Positions 55,086 to 64,000 of a stretch of 64,000 nucleotides of DNA are shown piece after piece. Location: contig NZ_JABUKC010000002.1 in the NCBI RefSeq assembly GCF_014595885.1, positions 62,001 to 126,000 on the forward strand. Reading direction: 5' to 3'. The notes beneath the pieces are model-generated. The model saw only the letters and a program-made list of their open reading frames with translations. It was not told the DNA's origin and searched no databases. Position 1 is the first letter of the stretch; each line of letters begins with the position of its first letter. Position numbers and translations under genes: made by a program. The stretch comes from Microcella alkalica. Its GTDB lineage: Bacteria; Actinomycetota; Actinomycetes; Actinomycetales; Microbacteriaceae.

Positions 55086-55988
55086 ATGGGAGCGCAGCTT
55101 CGGGTCTACCGGCAGAAGATCAGGTCTGCCCAGACGACCAAGAAGATCACGCGTGCGATGGAGCTCATCTCCGCCTCGCGGATCCAGAAGGCTCAGGCGC
55201 GCATGGCCGCGTCGGCGCCCTACGCTCGTGCCGTCACGCGCGCCGTCTCGGCCGTGGCGACGTACTCGAACGTCGACCACGTGCTGACGACCGAGCGCGA
55301 GAACCCGCGCCGCGCCGCCGTCGTCGTGTTCACCTCCGATCGCGGTCTCGCCGGCGCGTTCAGCTCGCAGGTCATCCGCGAGGCGAACGAGCTGCGCACC
55401 CGCCTGGAGGGCGAGGGCAAGGAGGTCGTCAACTACCTCGTCGGCCGCAAGGCCGTGCAGTACTACGCCTTCCGTCGCCGGGTCGCTGCGAAGGAGTGGA
55501 TGGGCGGCACCGACCAGCCGACCTTCGAGACCGCGAAGGACATCGCCGACACGCTCGTCGACGCGTTCATCGCCGGCGGCGAGAGCGAGAGCGGCGTGGA
55601 CGAGATCCACATCGTCTACAACCGCTTCGTGAACCTCGTGTCGCAGACCCCCGAGATCGTGCGCGTGCTGCCGCTCGAGGTCGTCGACGGCGTCGATGAG
55701 CCCGGCGCGAACGACGTGCTGCCGCTCTACGAGTTCGAGCCCGAGGTCGATGCGGTGCTCGACGCGCTCCTGCCGGTCTACATCGAGAGCCGCATCTTCA
55801 ACGCCATGCTGCAGTCGGCCGCCTCCGAGCACGCCGCGCGTCAGAAGGCCATGAAGTCGGCCACCGACAACGCCGACAAGCTCATCCGTGAGTACACCCG
55901 CCTGGCGAACAACGCCCGCCAGGCCGAGATCACCCAGCAGATTTCCGAGATCGTGGGCGGCGCCGACGCCCTGGTCTCGGCGAAGTAA
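55086..55988 (+). CDS. atpG: ATP synthase F1 subunit gamma
   Basis: The protein has 300 residues. The N-terminal helix begins [20 protein letters not shown] and the C-terminal helix includes [20 protein letters not shown] and [19 protein letters not shown], the rotating coiled-coil shaft. [15 protein letters not shown] is conserved. Length is normal. It lies between alpha and beta as in the standard order. Confidence 0.96.
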   Translation: MGAQLRVYRQKIRSAQTTKKITRAMELISASRIQKAQARMAASAPYARAVTRAVSAVATYSNVDHVLTTERENPRRAAVVVFTSDRGLAGAFSSQVIREANELRTRLEGEGKEVVNYLVGRKAVQYYAFRRRVAAKEWMGGTDQPTFETAKDIADTLVDAFIAGGESESGVDEIHIVYNRFVNLVSQTPEIVRVLPLEVVDGVDEPGANDVLPLYEFEPEVDAVLDALLPVYIESRIFNAMLQSAASEHAARQKAMKSATDNADKLIREYTRLANNARQAEITQQISEIVGGADALVSAK

Positions 55989-57482
<1,494 letters not shown>

Positions 57483-57484
57483 TC

Positions 57485-57748
57485 ATGGCCGAGCTCTCCG
57501 TGAGCGTCGTCTCGGCCGACCGCGAGGTCTGGTCGGGCGCCGCGAAGCAGATCGTGGCTCGCACCACCGAGGGCGAGATCGGCATCCTGCCCGGTCACGA
57601 GCCGATCCTCGGCATCCTCAGCGCGGGCGAGGTGCGCATCACTCCGGTGAGCGGCGCGCCGATGGTCGCTCGCGCGGAGGACGGCTTCCTCTCGGTCGAG
57701 AACGACACCGTGACGATCGTCGCGGGCCAGGCGGAGCTCGTCTCCTGA
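57485..57748 (+). CDS. atpC: ATP synthase F1 subunit epsilon, C-terminal helical domain absent
   Basis: The protein has 87 residues against about 138 in E. coli and 121 in mycobacteria. All of it is the N-terminal beta sandwich (LSVSVVSADREVWSGAAKQI; EGEIGILPGHEPILGIL). The gene stops at TGA 57746-57748, where the two C-terminal helices would begin. There is no continuing frame downstream: the 51 bases before yaaA are not coding. It can still seal the rotor to the c-ring, but should lack helix-mediated inhibition. Confidence 0.93.
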   Translation: MAELSVSVVSADREVWSGAAKQIVARTTEGEIGILPGHEPILGILSAGEVRITPVSGAPMVARAEDGFLSVENDTVTIVAGQAELVS

Positions 57749-57799
57749 CGTGAGGCCACGCGACGCCCATCGTGGCGCCGGGTGGTGGGGGAGCGCGTC

Positions 57800-58582
57800 G
57801 TGACGACGCTCCTTCTGCCGCCGTCCGAGACCAAGCGTGACGGCGGAGCCGCGGGATCCTCCCTGGATCTCGCGGCTCTGTCGTTCCCGGAGCTCACGGA
57901 TGCCCGGCGCGCCGCCCTCGACGCCCTGCGCGCCCTCGTCACGGACGACGAGGCGGCGGCTCGTGCGCTCAAGCTCTCGGCGCGCGCCGCGCCGCCCGAG
58001 ATCGCGCGCAACCGTGAGGTCGAGTCGAGCCCGACGATGCCGGCGATCGACCGTTTCACCGGCGTGCTCTATGACGCGCTGGACGCCGCATCCCTCTCGC
58101 CCGCGGCCCGGGCACGGGGCGAACGGCACCTCCTCGTGCACTCGGCGCTGCTCGGTCTGGTGCGCGCGGCGGATGCGATTCCCGCCTATCGGCTCTCGCA
58201 CGACTCCCGCCTGCCGGGATTGACCCTCAAGCGGCACTGGGCTCCCGGCAACGCCGAGGTGCTCGCCGCGCTCGAGGGCCCGATCCTCGATCTGCGGTCG
58301 GAGGGCTACGCGGCCTTGGGTCCGCTGCCGGAGCGGGAGGACGCCCTGTTCGTCCGCGTCGTGTCGATCGGCGACGACGGGGTCGCCCGCGCGCTCAACC
58401 ACTTCAACAAGAAGGGCAAGGGCGCCTTCGTGCGTGCGCTGCTCGAGTCCGGCGACGTGCCCGAGACGGTCGAGGGCGTCATGGCTCGCGCGACGGGGCT
58501 CGGCTGGCCCCTGCGGCCGGGCGCGCAGGGCGAGCTGGAGCTCGTGGTGCCGTCGACGCTCGAGGGCTTCGCCGGCCGCTGA
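57800..58582 (+). CDS. yaaA: Peroxide stress protein YaaA family (DUF328)
   Basis: The protein has 260 residues. The N-terminal TLLLPPSETKRDGG and central RFTGVLYDAL match the YaaA family, and the late NHFNKKGKGAFVRALLES is its other conserved block. YaaA limits free iron during peroxide stress and binds DNA in E. coli. GTG 57800, after GGGGGAG, is preferred to GTG 57782 because the family motif begins at once. It follows atpC by 51 bases and is convergent with tag. Confidence 0.9.
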   Translation: MTTLLLPPSETKRDGGAAGSSLDLAALSFPELTDARRAALDALRALVTDDEAAARALKLSARAAPPEIARNREVESSPTMPAIDRFTGVLYDALDAASLSPAARARGERHLLVHSALLGLVRAADAIPAYRLSHDSRLPGLTLKRHWAPGNAEVLAALEGPILDLRSEGYAALGPLPEREDALFVRVVSIGDDGVARALNHFNKKGKGAFVRALLESGDVPETVEGVMARATGLGWPLRPGAQGELELVVPSTLEGFAGR

Positions 58583-58657
58583 TCGCGTCGGGCGGGATAT
58601 CTCGCGCGGGCGCAGCGTGCGACCCGCGACCCCCGCCCCCGGACCGGCCACCGGCCG

Positions 58658-59251
58658 TCAGGGCGTCGCGCGCCAGCACCCCTTGAGGTGGTCGTCGACG
58701 AGGCCGGCCGACTGCATGAGCGCGTAGGCCGTCGTCGGGCCCACGAAGCGCAGGCCGCGGGCCTTGAGCGCGCGCGCGAGCGCCGTGGATTCCGGTGTCA
58801 CGGCGGGCATCTCGGCGAGCGTCGCCGGCCGCGTCGAGCGAGGCGCTGGCGCGTGCGACCAGACGAGCACGTCGAGCGCGCCCGGTTCGTCGCGCACCCA
58901 CGGGGCGATGATGCGCGCGTTCGCGATCGTGGCCTCGATTTTGGCGCGGTTGCGGATGATGCGCTCGTCGACGAGCAGCCTCGCCACGTCGGCATCGTCG
59001 AACGTCGCGACCTGCTCGGGCTCGAAACCGGCGAACGCCGCCCGGAAGCCCTCGCGGCGGCGCAGGATCGTGATCCACGACAGCCCCGACTGGAACGCTT
59101 CGAGCGAGAGCTTCTCGAACAGGGCGCGATCGCCGTGCAGCGGTCGACCCCACTCCTCGTCGTGGTAGCGGCGATACTCGGGGTCGTCGCCGACCCAGCC
59201 GCAGCGGGCGACGCCGTCGTCGTCGACCACGAGATCCGTGCGCGAGCCCAT
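58658..59251 (-). CDS. tag: DNA-3-methyladenine glycosylase I
   Basis: The protein has 197 residues. RCGWVGDDPEYRRYHDEEWG carries the base-binding and zinc-ligand (Cys17, His) residues of Tag. FQSGLSWITILRRREGFR and the C-terminal FVGPTTAYALMQSAGLVDDH are typical. It removes 3-methyladenine from DNA. Its ATG overlaps the ogt stop by 4 bases, so both repair proteins are made together. Confidence 0.94.
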   Translation of the reverse strand: MGSRTDLVVDDDGVARCGWVGDDPEYRRYHDEEWGRPLHGDRALFEKLSLEAFQSGLSWITILRRREGFRAAFAGFEPEQVATFDDADVARLLVDERIIRNRAKIEATIANARIIAPWVRDEPGALDVLVWSHAPAPRSTRPATLAEMPAVTPESTALARALKARGLRFVGPTTAYALMQSAGLVDDHLKGCWRATP

Positions 59252-59841
59252 CAGCGGTGCGCGATGCCCTCGTGATCGAGCAGCCACACCTTGGTCGGCA
59301 CGCCGAGCCCGGCGCTGTAGCCGGTGATGCGACGGTCGCTCGCGAGCACTCGGTGGCACGGCACGATGAGGGGCACGGGGTTCGCGCCGACGGCGCCCCC
59401 GACGGCGCGCCCCGCGGTGGCGCGCCCGGTCGCCCGGCCGAGCTCGCCATAGCTGCGGACCTCGCCGAAGGGGATCGAATCGAGCTCGGCCCAGATCGCC
59501 CGCTGGAACGCCGTGCCGGTGAGCCGCACGGGCACGTCGAACTCGCGTCGCTCACCGGCAAAGTATTCGCGCAGCTGCGCCGCGGCCAGCTCGAGCACGG
59601 CGTTGGGTGCGTCGGGCGCCTCGCCGGCGCGGAATCCCGTGGCGGCCTCGATCTCGAGCAGGGTGACGGCATCGTCGTCGCCGACGAGCAGGATGCGCCC
59701 GAGCGGCGACTCCACCACGAGGCGGGCGGCGGCGGTCTCGGCGCGCGGCGCGGGCTCCGGGGCGGCAGGGGCGGGGGCGGCCGCGGGCGAGGCGGGAGCG
59801 TGTAGGGCGGGCGGCGCGACGGGGGGTGCGGTGCTGGGCAT
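59251..59841 (-). CDS. ogt: Methylated-DNA-protein cysteine methyltransferase
   Basis: The protein has 196 residues. The acceptor is Cys162 in LIVPCHRVLAS. The HTH region has GEVRSYGELGRATGRATAGR and VGGAVGANP. A 40-residue Ala/Pro-rich N-terminus precedes the conserved fold. It accepts the methyl group from O6-methylguanine and is used once. The ATG has TAGCCT six bases upstream, so the mRNA is probably leaderless. It forms a unit with tag. Confidence 0.93.
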   Translation of the reverse strand: MPSTAPPVAPPALHAPASPAAAPAPAAPEPAPRAETAAARLVVESPLGRILLVGDDDAVTLLEIEAATGFRAGEAPDAPNAVLELAAAQLREYFAGERREFDVPVRLTGTAFQRAIWAELDSIPFGEVRSYGELGRATGRATAGRAVGGAVGANPVPLIVPCHRVLASDRRITGYSAGLGVPTKVWLLDHEGIAHR

Positions 59842-59847
59842 GCGGCA

Positions 59848-59853
59848 AGGCTA
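59848..59853 (-). promoter_or_regulatory. -10 box, leaderless ogt-tag mRNA
   Basis: On the minus strand TAGCCT, then TGCCGC, then ATG 59841. Confidence 0.5.
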
Positions 59854-59979
59854 CGCGCCCCGGGCATCCGTGACCGGCGGGAATCGGCCATGGGGGAAGG
59901 GTGCGTCGCGACGACGACGGGGGAGGAGCGGTGGGGTGAGCGCAGCGGGCACTCGGCGCCCCTGCGCCAGGATGGAGGG

Positions 59980-60963
59980 ATGAGCGAGATGACCTACCGC
60001 ACCCTCGGCCGCAGCGGCCTCCGCGTCTCGAGCATCGGGCTCGGCTGCAACAATTTCGGCCGCCCCGGCAGCGCCACCGAGACCCAGGAGGGCACGTCGC
60101 GCGTGCTGCACGCCGCCCTCGATCACGGCATCACGCTGCTCGACGGCGCCGACATCTACGGCTACGCCTACGGCCGCAGCGAGACGATGATGGGCGAGGC
60201 GCTCAAGGGCCGCCGCGACGAGGTCGTGCTCGCGACGAAGTTCGGGCACGCCGACTACGACAGCCCCATCCCGCACTGGGGGGCGAAGGGCTCGCGCCGC
60301 TACATCCGCCTCGCCGTCGAGGGCAGCCTGCGCCGCCTGCAGACCGACTGGATCGACCTCTACCAGTTCCACACCCCCGACCCGGCGACGCCCCTCGAGG
60401 AGACGATCGCCGCCCTCGACGAGCTCGTCGACGAGGGCAAGATCCGCTACTTCGGGCACTCGAACTTCGCGGCCTGGCAGCTCGTCGAGGCCGACCTGCT
60501 CGCCGAGCTGCACGGCCACGAGCGCTTCGTCTCGGCGCAGAACGAGTACAGCCTGCTGACGCGCGGCGCCGACCGCGAGCTGCTGCCCGCGGCGGCGGCG
60601 AGGGGCGTCGGCGTGCTGCCGTACTTCCCGCTCTACAACGGCCTGTTCACGGGCAAGTTCACGCGCGGTGGCGGCCCCGCCGACTCGCGCATCATGCGCC
60701 AGCGCCCGCACCTGGTCGAGAACGCGCCGTGGGACCGCATGGAGGCCTACGCGGCCTTCTGCGCCGAGCGCGGGGTGGGGATGCTCGAGGCGACGGTCGC
60801 GTGGCTGCTGAGCCGCCCCGCCATCGCGAGCGTCATCGCGGGCGCCACGACCCCCGAGCAGATCGCGCAGAACGCGGCGGCGGATGCGTGGCAGCCCACC
60901 CCCGACGACCTCGCCGAGATCGAGCGCATCTTCCCGACGAACGACGTGCTGACGAGCTACTGA
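59980..60963 (+). CDS. Aldo/keto reductase
   Basis: The protein has 327 residues with a TIM barrel. The catalytic tetrad is visible: Asp55 and Tyr60 (LLDGADIYGYAYGRSE), Lys87 (VLATKFGH) and His in LYQFHTPD. The start follows GGAGGG. The family uses NADPH to reduce aldehydes, ketones or quinones; it is close to the YajO/Tas-like group by its GLGCNNFGRPG start. It ends 15 bases before the convergent HExxH gene. The substrate is unknown. Confidence 0.9.
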   Translation: MSEMTYRTLGRSGLRVSSIGLGCNNFGRPGSATETQEGTSRVLHAALDHGITLLDGADIYGYAYGRSETMMGEALKGRRDEVVLATKFGHADYDSPIPHWGAKGSRRYIRLAVEGSLRRLQTDWIDLYQFHTPDPATPLEETIAALDELVDEGKIRYFGHSNFAAWQLVEADLLAELHGHERFVSAQNEYSLLTRGADRELLPAAAARGVGVLPYFPLYNGLFTGKFTRGGGPADSRIMRQRPHLVENAPWDRMEAYAAFCAERGVGMLEATVAWLLSRPAIASVIAGATTPEQIAQNAAADAWQPTPDDLAEIERIFPTNDVLTSY

Positions 60964-60978
60964 GCGGCGGGGCGCGAG

Positions 60979-62052
60979 CTACGGCGCCGGCGCCTCGACC
61001 TCGTCGCCCTCCTCGATGGGCACGAGCTCGACGTTGATCGAGCGGTTGAGCTCATCGGCTTCGGCGTTGAGCGCCTCGAGCTCGTCGAGCCCCGCGTTGT
61101 ACTCGCCGACGAGCGCGTTGGTCGCGTCGAGCCGCGCCTGCAGTTCGGACTGACGGGCGATGAGCGCATCGCGGTCACGCAGGAACACCGACTGGCTCGT
61201 GTAGCCCCCTGGCCGTGCCGCGCGCTCGTTGAAGGCGGTGATGTCGGCTTCGAGGGCGGCGGCGTCGACGTCGTAGGCGGCCTGCTCGGCGTCGATGCGC
61301 GCCCCGAGGGCGGTGAGCTCGTCGCTGAGGGAGGTCAGGCGCTGCTCGAGGTCGGCGAAGACGGCGACGACCTGCGCGTTGAGTGCGGTGACGGCGCTGC
61401 GGTCGGCGAAATAGCGCGCGTAGTGCGCCTCGAGCTCGGCCGGCACGTCGGCGATCTCGCTGCCGATGATGGCGTACAGCTCGGGGATGCGCGAGCCGGG
61501 GTCGTCGGCCTCGTACGCGGCGATGCGCTCGACGAGCTCGTGCTGCGGGCCGAGCGCGGCGAAGGCCTGCTCGAGCAGCGGGGCGAGAGCATCCTGTTCG
61601 TCCGCCGTCAGGCGGTCCCACGCGGCGTGCAGCATCTCGTGCGCGGCGACGACGGGCTCGAGCGCGGCGAGCTCGGCGTTCTCGACGTCGTAGAGGTAGA
61701 TGCGGCCGTCGGCGAGGGTGTAGCAGCCGAGCACGCCGATGCCGGGCTCGTCGCGCGAGCAGAACTCGTCGAAGCGGTCGGGCTCGACGATGCGCGCGAA
61801 GCTCACGTGCAGCAGCTCGACGCCCTCCCTGCTGAGGCCTGCGCGGTCGGCGTAGGCGGCGACGGTCGCGTCGAGGTCGGTCGTCAGCAGCGTGACGCGG
61901 TCGGCCACGATGCGCGGGTTCGCGGCGGCCCAGGCGCCGGCGGCGATGACGCCCAGCTGGGCCCCGATCGCGAGCGTGGCGAGGCCGATGAGGATGCCCC
62001 GGCCGACTCGCGATCGCCGGCGGCGGCGGTGCGCGGGCGCGGTCTCACTCAC
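60979..62052 (-). CDS. Membrane-anchored HExxH protein with coiled coil, function unknown
   Basis: The protein has 357 residues. A basic N-terminus and one membrane helix (about 18-43) put the rest outside the cell. A domain with two Cys (Cys98 and Cys110) is followed by VVAAHEMLHAAWDRL with HExxH at His138-His142, and ELYAIIGSEIADVPAELE offers a later Glu as third ligand. Residues about 210-345 are a heptad-like helical coiled coil. The end is acidic. The family occurs in actinobacteria without known function. The start is GTG with a leaderless -10 box. Confidence 0.75.
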   Translation of the reverse strand: MSETAPAHRRRRRSRVGRGILIGLATLAIGAQLGVIAAGAWAAANPRIVADRVTLLTTDLDATVAAYADRAGLSREGVELLHVSFARIVEPDRFDEFCSRDEPGIGVLGCYTLADGRIYLYDVENAELAALEPVVAAHEMLHAAWDRLTADEQDALAPLLEQAFAALGPQHELVERIAAYEADDPGSRIPELYAIIGSEIADVPAELEAHYARYFADRSAVTALNAQVVAVFADLEQRLTSLSDELTALGARIDAEQAAYDVDAAALEADITAFNERAARPGGYTSQSVFLRDRDALIARQSELQARLDATNALVGEYNAGLDELEALNAEADELNRSINVELVPIEEGDEVEAPAP

Positions 62053-62058
62053 GGCACC

Positions 62059-62064
62059 ACGCTA
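62059..62064 (-). promoter_or_regulatory. -10 box, leaderless HExxH-protein mRNA
   Basis: On the minus strand TAGCGT, then GGTGCC, then GTG 62052. Confidence 0.5.
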
Positions 62065-62079
62065 CCCGCGGGCGTGAGC

Positions 62080-62616
62080 TCAGCCGGCGAGGACGGCGAT
62101 GGCGGCGTTGAGTGTCGTCGCGTAGAGCACCCACAGCCAGTACGGCACGAGCAGGGCGGCGGCCGTCCGGCTGACGTCGCCGAAGCGGATGATCGTCGCG
62201 AGCACCGCGAAGTCGAGGGCGACGATGATGCCGAGCGCGATCCACAGCCCCGGCCCGCCGATGAGCGCGCCGAGGCCGAAGAAGGCGGGGCTCCAGGCCG
62301 CGTTGAGGGCGAGCTGCACGCCGTACACGGTGAGCGCGCGCGAGCGATCCCGGCTGGCGGGGCGCCGCCAGACGAGCCACGCCGCGACGGACATCGCGAG
62401 GTACAGCACCGTCCACACCGGGCCGAACGCCGCGTTCGGCGGCGTCCACATCGGCTTGGCGGCCTCCGCGTACCAGCCCTCGATCGCGGGCTGGCTGACG
62501 ATCGCGCCGACTCCGCCGACGAGCAGGGAGAGCGCGAGGAAGCCGAGGAGGGCAGCGCCGGAGCGGAGGGCGGAGCGGTCGCCGACGGCGGTGGTCGCCG
62601 TGCGCGTCTGGGTCAT
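62080..62616 (-). CDS. TspO/MBR family protein
   Basis: The protein has 178 residues with five membrane helices. KPMWTPPNAAFGPVWTVLYL, LALNAAWSPAFFGLG and VPYWLWVLYATTLNAAI are the TspO signatures. It binds porphyrins or related tetrapyrroles and may act in stress response. ATG 62616 follows the strong RBS GGAAGGAGG. It has its own promoter and lies 27 bases upstream of the HExxH gene on the same strand. Confidence 0.92.
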   Translation of the reverse strand: MTQTRTATTAVGDRSALRSGAALLGFLALSLLVGGVGAIVSQPAIEGWYAEAAKPMWTPPNAAFGPVWTVLYLAMSVAAWLVWRRPASRDRSRALTVYGVQLALNAAWSPAFFGLGALIGGPGLWIALGIIVALDFAVLATIIRFGDVSRTAAALLVPYWLWVLYATTLNAAIAVLAG

Positions 62617-62637
62617 CCGGCCTCCTTCCCGCAGGGA

Positions 62638-62643
62638 ACAGTA
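62638..62643 (-). promoter_or_regulatory. -10 box of the TspO gene
   Basis: On the minus strand TACTGT lies about 21 bases upstream of ATG 62616, with the ribosome binding site between them, so this mRNA is leadered. Confidence 0.45.
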
Positions 62644-62721
62644 GGTCGGGATGCTCCGAGGCTCCTGCGCGTGGCCTGGGCGCGAGCGCACCCCCCTTCG
62701 CGCAGAGCGTGTCGGGGAGGC

Positions 62722-63999
62722 TCAGTGGCCGACGAGCGGCCCCATCGCCTTGGCGATGAGCGACGGCCGCCCGGTGAGGCGCTCCTCGACGTCGGCGGTC
62801 GTCATCGCGACGAGGCCGGCGTTCGCGCCGAGGAAGCGCAGCGGCTCCGGCTCCCACGAGGGGGAGCGGTGCCCGACCCACGGCAGTCGCGTGAGCGGGG
62901 TGTCGGCGCCCGTGACGAGGTCGGCGAGCGTGCGGCCGGCGAGGTTCGTCGTCGCCAAGCCGTCGCCCACGTAGCCGCCGGCGCCGCCGAGGCCCGTCGT
63001 GGGGTCGTAGACGACGCTCGCGTGCCAGTCGCGGGGCACGCCGAGCGGCCCGCCCCACGTGTGGCTGACCTCGAGCTCGGGCAGCTGGGGGAAGAGCTCC
63101 TGCACGGTGCGCCGCAGGTGGTCGAAGACCCGCTGCACGCGGTCGTACTCGGGCCGGATCGCGCTGCCGAAGTGGTACCGCGCACCACGCCCCCCGAAGG
63201 CGATGCGGTCATCCGCGGTGCGCTGCCCGTAGATGACGAGGTGCCGGCCGTCGGCGAAGGTCTGCCCGTGCTCGATGCCCATCTCGTCCCAGACGGCAGC
63301 GGGCAGCGGCTCGGTGGCGAGCATGAGCGAGTACAGGGGCAGGATGCGGCGCCGCGACTGCGCGACGCTCGCCCCGTACCCCTCGAGGGCCGCGATCACG
63401 TGGCGGGCCCGCACGCGGCCGCGGGTGGTCTCGACCACCCCCGGCGCCCACGCGGTCACCTCGGTGCCCTCGAAGATCGTCGCGCCGCGCGCCTCGACGA
63501 TGCGGGCCAGGGAGCGCGTGAGTCGAGCAGGGTGCACGCGGGCGCAGGCCGGGTCGTAGACGGCGCCGCGGGCGTGCGAGGCGCGCACGCGCTCGGGCCC
63601 CCACAGCTCGAGGGCGTCGGTGCCGAACGCCCGCGCCTGCTCGACCTCGCGGCGGGCATCCGCCCACTGGGAGGCCGAGCGCGCGAAGACGACGGTGCCG
63701 CCCCTGACGTAGTGCGCGTCGATGCCCTCGTCGGCGATGACGCGGCCGACCTCGTCGACCGTGTCGACCATCGCGCGGCGCATCGCCGCGGCCGCCTCGC
63801 GACCGTGCCGCTGCTCGAGCGAGGCCGCCGAGCGCGGGAACAGCGCCGAGACCCAGCCGCCGTTGCGGCCGGAGGCGCCGAAGCCTGCGATGCGCTTCTC
63901 GAGCAGCACGATGCGCAGGTTCGGGTCGCGGCGCTGCAGCTCGTAGGCCGTCCAGAGCCCGGTGAGGCCCGCGCCGATGATGGCGACGTCGGCGTCGAG
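62722..63999 (-). CDS. FAD-dependent oxidoreductase (DAO/GlpD-type), 5' end outside window
   Basis: The frame is open to the right edge, so a few N-terminal residues are missing; 425 are visible. FAD motif VAIIGAGLTGLWTAYELQ, then RIVLLEK and FGASGRNGGWVSALF are typical of the DAO fold as in gamma-glutamylputrescine oxidase PuuB and glycine-oxidase-like enzymes. The C-terminal GLGGAGGYVGDGLATTNLAGR is the second FAD site. It oxidises an amine or amino acid; the substrate is unknown. It ends 105 bases before the TspO start. Confidence 0.88.
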   Translation of the reverse strand, partial: LDADVAIIGAGLTGLWTAYELQRRDPNLRIVLLEKRIAGFGASGRNGGWVSALFPRSAASLEQRHGREAAAAMRRAMVDTVDEVGRVIADEGIDAHYVRGGTVVFARSASQWADARREVEQARAFGTDALELWGPERVRASHARGAVYDPACARVHPARLTRSLARIVEARGATIFEGTEVTAWAPGVVETTRGRVRARHVIAALEGYGASVAQSRRRILPLYSLMLATEPLPAAVWDEMGIEHGQTFADGRHLVIYGQRTADDRIAFGGRGARYHFGSAIRPEYDRVQRVFDHLRRTVQELFPQLPELEVSHTWGGPLGVPRDWHASVVYDPTTGLGGAGGYVGDGLATTNLAGRTLADLVTGADTPLTRLPWVGHRSPSWEPEPLRFLGANAGLVAMTTADVEERLTGRPSLIAKAMGPLVGH

Positions 64000-64000
64000 G

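Overview
The window is very GC-rich, densely coded and uses many GTG starts. It looks like a chromosomal segment of an actinobacterium, most likely a member of the Microbacteriaceae. Pointers are the thrB-rho-prfA-prmC-tsaC-tagO-atp gene order, the GTP-type PEP carboxykinase, the sugar ABC transporter without its own ATPase, the Rho factor with a large basic Q/N-rich insert, and the many genes whose TANNNT -10 box sits 6-7 bases before the start codon (leaderless mRNAs). No prophage, insertion sequence, CRISPR array or rRNA was seen. The only RNA gene recognised is a tRNA-Arg(CCG). No gene-free stretch exceeds 300 bases; the longest are about 170-180 bases (before the ROK regulator, before lysA and before rho).

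Layout. 1-8.6 kb: the end of a PNP-oxidase-like gene, then an alpha-glucoside locus (ROK regulator, two ABC permeases, binding lipoprotein, GH15 and GH31 hydrolases). 8.7-16.9 kb: an MFS exporter, then a minus-strand string metY-metX-lipoprotein-histidine kinase-second membrane protein-LuxR response regulator. 17-28 kb: accessory and housekeeping enzymes (acyltransferase, SDRs, uracil-DNA glycosylase, GNAT, amidase, flavin disulfide reductase-like enzyme, crotonase, ureohydrolase-like enzyme, membrane protein). 28-34.5 kb: pckA facing a RamB/ScfR-like regulator, a RimK-type ligase with a fused C-terminal TrkA_C-like domain facing a RimB-like aspartic protease, the tRNA and a transglutaminase-fold protein. 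34.5-43.4 kb: argS, a DUF2993-like protein, a beta-CASP metallohydrolase and the lysA-hom-thrC-thrB operon. 43.5-57.7 kb: rho, prfA, prmC, an inverted HAD gene, tsaC, tagO, an atpI-like gene and the F-type ATP synthase operon atpBEFHAGDC. 57.8-64 kb: yaaA, tag-ogt alkylation repair, an aldo/keto reductase, a membrane-anchored HExxH protein, TspO and a truncated FAD oxidoreductase.

How the parts work together. The first locus imports an alpha-linked oligosaccharide and hydrolyses it in the cytoplasm, under a ROK regulator that has a palindromic operator in its own promoter. The Lys/Thr/Met genes (lysA, hom, thrB, thrC, metX, metY) cover most aspartate-family steps beyond aspartate semialdehyde, in two separate places. 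The atp operon supplies the proton-driven ATPase. Two of its features stand out: atpB appears to start at CTG, and the epsilon subunit has only the N-terminal beta-sandwich domain.

Most genes are ordinary housekeeping genes. The observations I rate highest are the RimK-TrkA_C/RimB pair, the three-protein sensor locus, the epsilon subunit without its inhibitory domain, the CTG start of atpB, the palindromic operators at the ROK and RamB-like promoters, the ureohydrolase with Cys in place of a metal-binding His, and the widespread leaderless promoter pattern.
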